Shown piece by piece: positions 53,569 through 60,890 of a stretch of 64,000 nucleotides of DNA (the stretch's first letter is position 1; every line of letters starts with the position of its first letter). The notes under the pieces were generated by a model that searched no databases, had not been told where the DNA came from, and saw only the letters and a list, made by a program, of their open reading frames with translations. A program made the position numbers and the translations under genes. This DNA is from Butyrivibrio sp. INlla14. Lineage in GTDB: Bacteria; Bacillota; Clostridia; Lachnospirales; Lachnospiraceae. Location of the stretch: the NCBI RefSeq assembly GCF_900102515.1, contig NZ_FMVS01000017.1:19587-83586 (forward strand), in the 5' to 3' direction.

Positions 53569-54588
53569 ATGAAGACAGTACTTCTTATATGTTCTGATGA
53601 AGAATACAACAACAACATAGAAGCCCAGTTATCTATGCAATTTCACAGCGACGTGATTCTGCATATCATTACTGACGAGGAGAATCTTAAAAAAGTAGCT
53701 TCACAGCCTAATGAAGTGAGCACTATATTGATAGAGCCTAAGTTTTTACAGGTTCTTGGTACCAGTATAAAAGCCAAAGAAGTATTTATTTTAGATGATA
53801 ATACTTCTGATCTTCCTGAAGGACACATCAGTAAATACGCAGGAATACAGGCAGTCCTGAGAGTCATTAGTCACAAGCTTCTCAAGCATGAAGGTGAAGT
53901 GATAGACAGAGATGCAAGAATAATTGATGTGGTATCTGTGTGCGGAGGATGTGGCAAGACAATTGCCTCTTTAGGACTTGCAAAGAGATTATCACTGATG
54001 GGCAGAAAAGTTCTATATGTCAACACTCAGGCTCTGCAGGATTACTTGCCATATATAGATGGTGAAAAGAAAGTACTATCAGATGCGCTAGTGAGACAAA
54101 TGTCTTATATTACTGAATCCACTACGGACATGATGCTCTCTGAGATGGGGCATGTAGGTTTTGACTATGTTCCACAGATGGAGCAGATCACGACTGACAT
54201 GAAAGTGCTAGAGTCTGCTTATCATGAGATAGTTGAGAATATATCCAAGAAATATGTCTATGACTATATAGTTGTAGAACATGGTAATAGTCTTAGCTCT
54301 GAGATGCTCAAATGGCTTTCTCACAGTGAGAGAATGGTGATAATCACCAAACAGGATGAGATATCTATCAGGAGAACCGATCGATTTATTGGACAACTCA
54401 AGGGTCTTAAGGGACAATGCACAATCCTGTGTGGAAGATATGATAACACCAAGCCTAACTATGTTAATAAATCACTGGCTAGCTCTAAGTATCCTATTTG
54501 CGAGTATGTACCAGAATTAAGCGAACTATCATTAGAAAAACTTATTGATGATGGAATCTTTACACAGTGTGCAGAAGCTATGCTGTAA
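53569..54588 (+). CDS. Degenerate MinD/CpaE-like ATPase
   Basis: A 339-residue protein. Residues 1-110 look like a receiver-type fold without phosphorylation motif, as in CpaE. The rest is a MinD/ParA-like domain. Its P-loop VCGGCGKT lacks the signature Lys of the deviant Walker A motif (KGGxGKT in active members). The switch I position reads VLYVNTQ where Asp is usual, and the Walker B region reads YIVVEHG. Nucleotide binding through GKT remains plausible, but hydrolysis looks impaired. It starts 14 bases after the FHA gene. MinD-like proteins position or regulate machinery at membranes; here the secretion complex is the likely target. Confidence 0.8.
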   Translation: MKTVLLICSDEEYNNNIEAQLSMQFHSDVILHIITDEENLKKVASQPNEVSTILIEPKFLQVLGTSIKAKEVFILDDNTSDLPEGHISKYAGIQAVLRVISHKLLKHEGEVIDRDARIIDVVSVCGGCGKTIASLGLAKRLSLMGRKVLYVNTQALQDYLPYIDGEKKVLSDALVRQMSYITESTTDMMLSEMGHVGFDYVPQMEQITTDMKVLESAYHEIVENISKKYVYDYIVVEHGNSLSSEMLKWLSHSERMVIITKQDEISIRRTDRFIGQLKGLKGQCTILCGRYDNTKPNYVNKSLASSKYPICEYVPELSELSLEKLIDDGIFTQCAEAML

Positions 54589-54601
54589 GAAGGTGAAATA
54601 G

Positions 54602-54865
54602 ATGAATGACAAGATAATCATGATTTTTCATAGAGCAGATACGAATGAAACATTTGATATTGAAGTTCCTACAGATATCACTGCTAATGAACTGATATAT
54701 GGTCTGAATAAAGGCCTGGGACTTGGGATTAATATGGATAACCCGGCAGACGCATATCTCCGCAGCATTAATCCTATAGCCTTACTAAGAGGAGATGACC
54801 TCATAGAGGATTTCCACCTTCATGGGGGAACTACAATTATTTTTGACAGACCAAAGGGAATATAA
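54602..54865 (+). CDS. esaB: YukD/EsaB ubiquitin-like T7SS component
   Basis: An 87-residue ubiquitin-fold protein of the YukD/EsaB family, a cytosolic factor required by type VIIb systems. It starts IIMIFHRADTNETFDIEVP and ends DDLIEDFHLHGGTTIIF. GAAGGTGA stands before the ATG, and essC begins 3 bases after the stop, so the two are tightly coupled. Its position before essC matches other Firmicutes T7SS loci. Confidence 0.88.
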   Translation: MNDKIIMIFHRADTNETFDIEVPTDITANELIYGLNKGLGLGINMDNPADAYLRSINPIALLRGDDLIEDFHLHGGTTIIFDRPKGI

Positions 54866-54868
54866 GAG

Positions 54869-57800
54869 ATGAATTATAGATTAACCCTATACGGAACAAA
54901 CATGTATAAAGAAGTGCATATTGCAGACAATCTAAAAACATTGTCGATAGGCACAGACAAGGAATGTCAGCTTAGATTTGCTAAAGATCATTTTGCTACA
55001 CTCTTTAGGATTGATATTGAGCATAGAGATGACAAGTACATCATGTTCTGTGATAGCAATATATATTTTAAGACCAAAGATTCTATTGGTGAGAGAACAC
55101 ATTTCCTGGAAGTGGGTGATCAGGTCGCAGTTTGTCATGGAGAGACTGATGCTACTTTCTTTTACCTGGACTTCTCTATTGATTTTGGAAATATTCAGGA
55201 CAATTACAATTACAAGATACAGATTCCTGTAGGATACCAGTTTACCATTGGAGATAATTCTGGCTGCCATATTCAGATTAATGGCAAAAACATGAACGGC
55301 GATTATGTTACTGCTTTTGTTGATGGAAATGGACTTTTGGTTGATACCTCCAATGCCAGATACGGAGTAAGCGTTAATGGCTTTCTCATTAGATCTGGCC
55401 AGGTAAGATTATTGGAAAATCAGTTTTTGTCGATCTATGGACAGATTTTCTACTATGAGCAGGGGTATCTGTATACATCAGATGATGGAAGTGTATCTAC
55501 AAGTTTTAATTCGGAGCAAATCAAACTTCAGAATAACAGCTTTAAATATCCATGCTTTGTAAGAAATCCGAGACAGCAATTTGTCATGCCCAATGAAAAG
55601 ATACCAGTGCTTCCTCCAAAGGCTGCGCCTCAGGAAGAAAAGAATGATCTTTTGATCACAATTCTTCCTATGATCGTTACAATGTCCGTTATGATTGCGG
55701 TTCGTAGCATGATGGGCAGTAATGGTATGTACATGATATACTTTGGCGTTTCAATGGGTATGAGCGTCATAATGTCCATAGTCAATTATTTTAGAGGCAA
55801 GAAGGAACGCAAGAAACAGGCGAAGCTTAGAATCATTAACTATGACAAATATATCGACCTTAAAGAGGAAGAAGTACAGCATATAAGAGATGAAGAGAAG
55901 TTCGTTGCTGATAAGATGAATGTTTCAGTACAGGAGACTCTTAATCTTATTGGAAATTTCGATGCAAGACTATTTGAGAAAGAAAAAGATCATAAGGATT
56001 TCTTGGATGTTTGGGTTGGAACTGGTACTGTAGAAGCCAATTGCCAGATTGAGTTCACCAAGCAAGAGTATGTAGAGACTGAAGATGTTCTGATGAATTA
56101 TCCAGAACAGATGCATGATAAGTACAAATATCTTGAAAACATGCCAATCGTTCTTCATCTCGCACATGTTAATGCCATTGGTGTTGTTGGAGATAGGAAT
56201 AAATTATATCAGTTCCTTAAAAATATGATCGTTACCATTGCAGGGCAGCACTTCTATCAGGATGTAAAGTTTTTTCTGATGCTGAATGAAGAAGATGTTA
56301 ATTGGTTTGGATGGGCAAGATGGTTTCAAAATGCCGCTGATGATAGCTTTTCTTCTAGATACTTTATTTATGATGATGAATCTAAAAAGAGAGGCCTACA
56401 GTTTCTTTATTCAGAATTAAATAACAGAAAAACTGTTGAAAAGGGCAACAATCGTACTCACTACGTTGTATTTGTATATAGAACCGACGTTTTAGGCGGT
56501 CATCCAGTTACTAACTTTGTGGAAGAAGCCAGAAACCTTGGCTTTACATTTGTCTTCTTTGATGAACATGTGGAAAAGATTCACCATGCGGTTGATCAAA
56601 TGGTCTATCTTGAAGCAGAGGAGAACAAAGGCGTTATCCGTGACATAAACGATGGCGAGAAGACACAGGAATTCTATTATCCACATGTGAGTAGTCAGGA
56701 TGTTTCTAAAGCAGCACTCAAGCTTGCCTGCGTTTATGTGGACGAGATTAGTCTTGAGAGTACCTTGACAAAGAACATATCCTTGTACGAACTATTTGGT
56801 ATCATGACAGCCTATGACCTTGACTTAAATCAGAGATGGTCGGAGGCACAGGTATGGAAGAGCATGGCAGCCCCTATCGGCGTATTGGGTAGTGGAGAGA
56901 CTTTGTCACTTGATATTCATGAAACAGCCCATGGCCCACACGGACTTGTCGCAGGTACTACTGGTTCTGGTAAGAGTGAACTTCTGCAGACATTTATCCT
57001 TTCACTAGCTACCAGGTTCAACCCACACGAAGTTGCCTTTGTGCTTATTGACTTTAAGGGTGGTGGTATGGCCAATCAGTTTAGAGACCTTCCACATCTT
57101 AACGGCGCGATTACCAATATTGATGGTAAGCAGATTGATAGATCACTTATGTCAATAAGAGCAGAGCTCCTTAAGAGACAGGAATTGTTTGCCGAGTTTG
57201 GCGTTAACAGAATAGATGATTACATCAAGCTTCAGAGAGAAGGAAAGACAAAAGTTTACTTGCCACACCTGATACTGATAGTCGATGAGTTTGCCGAACT
57301 CAAGACTGATCAGCCAGAGTTTATGAAAGAACTTATCAGTACAGCTCGAATTGGTCGAAGCCTTGGAGTACATCTGATTCTGGCAACTCAGAAGCCATCT
57401 GGTGTCGTAAATGATCAGATTTGGAGTAACTCCAGATTCAAACTCTGCTTGAAAGTACAAGATAAGTCAGATTCTAACGAGGTAATTAAGTCTCCTCTTG
57501 CAGCTGAGATCAAGGAACCAGGAAGAGCATATTTGCAGGTTGGTAATAACGAGATATTTGAGTTGTTCCAGTCAGCCTACAGTGGTGCTCCAGCCCTGGT
57601 TGCCGGAGTGGATGAAGGCAAGGCATTCAAAATATCTAAGGTTGGTTTATCTGGTTCAAGACAGGTTATATACGAGCAAAAGAAGGATGAGCAGACAGAG
57701 AACGAAACACAGATGGATGCCCTGGTTCATTACATTCATGAGTATTGTGAAAAGAATCATATTGAAAAGCTCCCAGATATATGTCTTCCTCCTTTGCCAG

Positions 57801-59416
57801 AGAAGCTTCCGTATACTCTTGAAGGATTTGTAAATGGAAGTACAGATATTGTTGTCCCTCTGGGTATATATGATAATCCAGAAAGACAGCAGCAGAATCT
57901 GTTTTCGATGAGTGTTACAGATGGGAACACAATTGCTATTGGTTCTACACAAACAGGAAAAACTAATTTCCTGCAGCTCATCATAAGAAGCCTTGCGGAG
58001 ATGTATACTCCTAATGACGTCAAGATTTATATCTTGGATTTTGCATCTACAATTTTGAAGAATTTCAAGGATTTGAAACATGTCAGTGCAGTTGTGACAG
58101 CAACAGATGATGAAAGACTTAAGAATGTAATGAGAATACTTAGTGAAGAAATAGCAAAAAGGAAAAAAGTATTCTCAGAGATGGGACTAAGTTCCTATTC
58201 TGCCTATAGAGAATCAGGACAGACGGAATATCCTCAAATTGTAGTTATGATGGACAACTTTATTTCCTTTAAAGCGCTTTTCCCGGACTTCATGGATGCA
58301 ATGCAGGAAATTATCCGAGAAGGTCCATCAATGGGAGTGTGTTTTATCATTACATCTACACAAGGATCTGGAATTGGACAAAAGATTTTATCTTACATAG
58401 ACAGAAGACTGGCATTTACTTGTAATGAGTCAACTGATTATGGATATGTTTTCGATAGATGCAGACTGAAGCCTGATGAATATGCAGGCAGATGCATCAT
58501 TAAAATTGAAAAGGCGTACTATGAATGTCAACAATATTTATCTTTCGATGCAGAAAGAGAAATTGACAAGATTAGCGAAATTAAGGAATTTATTGCAGCA
58601 ATAAATGAGAAGTATTCAGATTATGTTGATGATAAGATTTTAGAGATTCCTAAAGAATTCAGACTTGAGTTTGCTATGAAGATACTTGCAAGAGAACTTG
58701 TGAGGTATGAGTTACTTCTTGGACTTAATTTCTCAAATGTTAAGCCTGTTATAAGTAATATGATTGAGAAGAATTGCTTATTTGTAACAGGTCCTAAGCA
58801 TTCTGGTAAATACAACTTTTTGCAGTATCTGATTCGTGTATTTGACGCCAGAGCAGAGGCTGAACTGTTCCAAATGTACATTATGGACAATGTGGAGCGA
58901 CGGTTTGAATATGCATCTTCATTACCTGTAGTTAAAAAGTACACTACGATAGCAGATGATTTTAATGCTGAGATTACAGCTATAGGGAAAGAACTTGATG
59001 AAAGATATAAGCTTCTGGCTGAAGGCAAGAGTGAAGAGCTTGATAACAGGCCAATGCTTATCATCATGCTAAACTCAAATGATTACTACGAGATGATTAA
59101 TGCAAACAAGGAAGTTCTAAACATCTATAAGCTGATTCTTACAAAATACAAGGTATTAAAAGCATTTATGTTATTTACTGATGCTTCAAATCTATTGAGC
59201 TTTGTTGGTTTGCCTGAAGTGATCAAGGCTGGTAAAGAGTCAAAACATTATATGGTATTTGAGGATATCAATACTCAGAAAATATTTGAAATACCGCCTA
59301 CAGTGGCAAGAAAATTCAAGAAGAAACTATTACCGGGTGAAGCTTATTATTTCAATAATGCTGCACTAATGAAGATGAAGACACCATTTATTGGTGAATT
59401 CAGTGACAACGATTGA
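54869..59416 (+). CDS. essC: EssC, T7SS FtsK/SpoIIIE ATPase
   Basis: A 1515-residue motor of type VIIb secretion. Two N-terminal FHA-like domains (about 1-100 and 105-205) precede two membrane helices (about 260-310) and three ATPase domains. D1 has Walker A GTTGSGKSE (near 696) and Walker B LILIVDEFAEL. D2 has GSTQTGKTN (near 1025), but its Walker B is IVVMMDNF, without the catalytic Glu. D3 has GPKHSGKYN (near 1307), with Tyr for Ser/Thr, and LIIMLNSND. So only D1 looks fully catalytic, which fits the view that D1 drives secretion and D2/D3 bind substrate signals. WXG100 genes follow directly. Confidence 0.96.
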   Translation: MNYRLTLYGTNMYKEVHIADNLKTLSIGTDKECQLRFAKDHFATLFRIDIEHRDDKYIMFCDSNIYFKTKDSIGERTHFLEVGDQVAVCHGETDATFFYLDFSIDFGNIQDNYNYKIQIPVGYQFTIGDNSGCHIQINGKNMNGDYVTAFVDGNGLLVDTSNARYGVSVNGFLIRSGQVRLLENQFLSIYGQIFYYEQGYLYTSDDGSVSTSFNSEQIKLQNNSFKYPCFVRNPRQQFVMPNEKIPVLPPKAAPQEEKNDLLITILPMIVTMSVMIAVRSMMGSNGMYMIYFGVSMGMSVIMSIVNYFRGKKERKKQAKLRIINYDKYIDLKEEEVQHIRDEEKFVADKMNVSVQETLNLIGNFDARLFEKEKDHKDFLDVWVGTGTVEANCQIEFTKQEYVETEDVLMNYPEQMHDKYKYLENMPIVLHLAHVNAIGVVGDRNKLYQFLKNMIVTIAGQHFYQDVKFFLMLNEEDVNWFGWARWFQNAADDSFSSRYFIYDDESKKRGLQFLYSELNNRKTVEKGNNRTHYVVFVYRTDVLGGHPVTNFVEEARNLGFTFVFFDEHVEKIHHAVDQMVYLEAEENKGVIRDINDGEKTQEFYYPHVSSQDVSKAALKLACVYVDEISLESTLTKNISLYELFGIMTAYDLDLNQRWSEAQVWKSMAAPIGVLGSGETLSLDIHETAHGPHGLVAGTTGSGKSELLQTFILSLATRFNPHEVAFVLIDFKGGGMANQFRDLPHLNGAITNIDGKQIDRSLMSIRAELLKRQELFAEFGVNRIDDYIKLQREGKTKVYLPHLILIVDEFAELKTDQPEFMKELISTARIGRSLGVHLILATQKPSGVVNDQIWSNSRFKLCLKVQDKSDSNEVIKSPLAAEIKEPGRAYLQVGNNEIFELFQSAYSGAPALVAGVDEGKAFKISKVGLSGSRQVIYEQKKDEQTENETQMDALVHYIHEYCEKNHIEKLPDICLPPLPEKLPYTLEGFVNGSTDIVVPLGIYDNPERQQQNLFSMSVTDGNTIAIGSTQTGKTNFLQLIIRSLAEMYTPNDVKIYILDFASTILKNFKDLKHVSAVVTATDDERLKNVMRILSEEIAKRKKVFSEMGLSSYSAYRESGQTEYPQIVVMMDNFISFKALFPDFMDAMQEIIREGPSMGVCFIITSTQGSGIGQKILSYIDRRLAFTCNESTDYGYVFDRCRLKPDEYAGRCIIKIEKAYYECQQYLSFDAEREIDKISEIKEFIAAINEKYSDYVDDKILEIPKEFRLEFAMKILARELVRYELLLGLNFSNVKPVISNMIEKNCLFVTGPKHSGKYNFLQYLIRVFDARAEAELFQMYIMDNVERRFEYASSLPVVKKYTTIADDFNAEITAIGKELDERYKLLAEGKSEELDNRPMLIIMLNSNDYYEMINANKEVLNIYKLILTKYKVLKAFMLFTDASNLLSFVGLPEVIKAGKESKHYMVFEDINTQKIFEIPPTVARKFKKKLLPGEAYYFNNAALMKMKTPFIGEFSDND

Positions 59417-59464
59417 TTAGGGGAATCCCTGTTCAATATATAAAAAAAGAAAAGGAGAACAAAA

Positions 59465-59761
59465 ATGGAAGAAGGAACCTATGGAATCGACACTAACGGG
59501 GTAACACAGGCACAGGAAGATTTAGGAGATTGCTATACAGCATTTAGCACATGGCATGAAGATTTATGGGCACTTAAGGATCAGGTAATCGCTGACTGGT
59601 TTGGTGGTGGTTCTGAGCAGTTTGAGAGTTCATATAACGTGCTTTCTCAGAAAATGGAGGCATTCATCAATGCAGCTAAACAGTATCAGGATTTTGCAAT
59701 GGCAAATCTTGAGGGTTGGAATGGCGTTGATAATGCAGATCAAAGTGCAATGATGTTCTAA
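59465..59761 (+). CDS. WXG100 protein (EsxA-like)
   Basis: A 98-residue helical hairpin with WFG at the turn (ADWFGGGSEQFESSY), the defining W-x-G of secreted EsxA proteins. No signal peptide. AAGGAG lies before the ATG. It lies directly after essC, where T7SS substrates are commonly encoded, and would be exported as a dimer or as a carrier for effectors. The short C-terminal tail NADQSAMMF lacks a clear YxxxD/E export motif. Confidence 0.92.
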   Translation: MEEGTYGIDTNGVTQAQEDLGDCYTAFSTWHEDLWALKDQVIADWFGGGSEQFESSYNVLSQKMEAFINAAKQYQDFAMANLEGWNGVDNADQSAMMF

Positions 59762-59779
59762 GTAAGGAGGAATTGTAAA

Positions 59780-60082
59780 ATGGCAGGTATGATTACATCA
59801 AAAGTAGACAAATTAAGAACACAGGGAGAAAGCTTTTCATCCGCGGGAGATCAGCTTGAGAGAAATATTGCTTCTTTGCGCAGTGCAATTGAGCTTTTAG
59901 TCAAGAGTACAGGTGGAAATACTAGCCCACAACTTGCTAGCAGCTTTGAGACAGCAGAGGACGAGTTGGATGACTATATTGAAAAACTCCGTAATGTTGG
60001 ACAGGCTCTTGTTGATGCTGCAGATAGACATCTCAATGAGGATGATTCCCTTGCTGGTGATGTATCTATTGATCTGGTTTAA
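59780..60082 (+). CDS. WXG100-like partner without W-x-G
   Basis: A 100-residue helix-turn-helix protein of WXG100 size, 18 bases after the WXG100 gene and with AAGGAGG before its ATG. The turn (VKSTGGNTSPQLASSF) has no Trp-x-Gly. In paired Esx systems one partner often lacks the motif, so heterodimerisation with the preceding protein is plausible but unproved. Confidence 0.75.
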   Translation: MAGMITSKVDKLRTQGESFSSAGDQLERNIASLRSAIELLVKSTGGNTSPQLASSFETAEDELDDYIEKLRNVGQALVDAADRHLNEDDSLAGDVSIDLV

Positions 60083-60093
60083 TTTTTTTTTGA

Positions 60094-60117
60094 GACAATG
60101 GTGTCACAGCCATTGTC
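60094..60117 (+). repeat. Hairpin after the WXG100-like pair
   Basis: GACAATGG and CCATTGTC are perfect 8-base arms. There is a T8 tract before, not after, the stem, so it is more likely an mRNA stabiliser than a terminator in the direction of transcription. Confidence 0.5.
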
Positions 60118-60150
60118 TTAACTCATAAAAAGGAAAGGAAAGGCATAAAA

Positions 60151-60510
60151 ATGGGATACGAGTGTTATGATACTGTTGATTCAGGGGCAGGTGGACAAAA
60201 AATAGCTATTAGCGAAGATGAAATTGTAGCAGCAAATGAAAGGATGGAAGTTGTTCGCACAGATGCTGAGAAAAATCAAAATGCACTTGACAAGTTAAAT
60301 GATGCAGCTGCACTCACTTATGAAGGAGACTCTGCACAAAGCTGGTATTCTGCTGCAAAGACAGTTTGGGGATATCTGGGAGCAATTCATCTGACTTTAG
60401 CAGATACTATAGAAGAGATGGAAAAAATATGTAAAAACCATAAAGAAACAGATGATGCTGCGGCAGATAGAGCTGCTAATATGATTGATAATGAGAACGG
60501 GGAAGGTTAA
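60151..60510 (+). CDS. Small helical protein, WXG100/LXG-module-like
   Basis: A 119-residue acidic, helical protein after AAGGAAAGG. Helices of about 35 residues on each side of YEGDSAQSWYSAAKTVWGYL recall the WXG100 hairpin, although W-x-G is replaced. There is no signal peptide. It stands 68 bases after the WXG100-like pair and 1 base before the next small gene. It may be a substrate partner or chaperone for the large protein downstream. I do not recognise a family. Confidence 0.7.
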   Translation: MGYECYDTVDSGAGGQKIAISEDEIVAANERMEVVRTDAEKNQNALDKLNDAAALTYEGDSAQSWYSAAKTVWGYLGAIHLTLADTIEEMEKICKNHKETDDAAADRAANMIDNENGEG

Positions 60511-60511
60511 A

Positions 60512-60853
60512 ATGGGAAAATTTAGTACAAATGTTTGTCATTGTGAAGAGAAAAATAAATATACGAGAGTAAAGCTGATGTGTCAGAATGCAAGAAATGA
60601 GCTATATTCAGCAAAGACATATAGCGGTATGCTTGAGAGCAGATATGGATATATTTTAGATAATTGTGCACAAACTTTTGACATGGCGGAAGCTCCAGAC
60701 CTTTATGCGGCTATGTTACAACTAAATGATAAGGGAGAAGAAGAACTGGATGGTGCAATTGACAGACTTGATAATGTTATATCATCTTTGAAAAGTGATA
60801 TAGACGAATTAGATGAAGCAGATAAAAAGTATCATGAAAAACAAAGTAAATAA
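60512..60853 (+). CDS. Small helical protein of the T7SS cluster
   Basis: A 113-residue helical, charged protein from ATG 60512, which follows GGGGAAGG and lies 1 base after the previous stop; an earlier in-frame ATG at 60485 sits inside the upstream gene and is less likely. Two long helices (NKYTRVKLMCQNARNELYS, and GAIDRLDNVISSLKSDIDEL) suggest a hairpin. It has two Cys near the start (CHC). No family recognised; as a neighbour of the large downstream protein it could be its helper. Confidence 0.65.
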   Translation: MGKFSTNVCHCEEKNKYTRVKLMCQNARNELYSAKTYSGMLESRYGYILDNCAQTFDMAEAPDLYAAMLQLNDKGEEELDGAIDRLDNVISSLKSDIDELDEADKKYHEKQSK

Positions 60854-60890
60854 TTCAATTGCATAAAATGCTATATATGGGAGAAAACAA

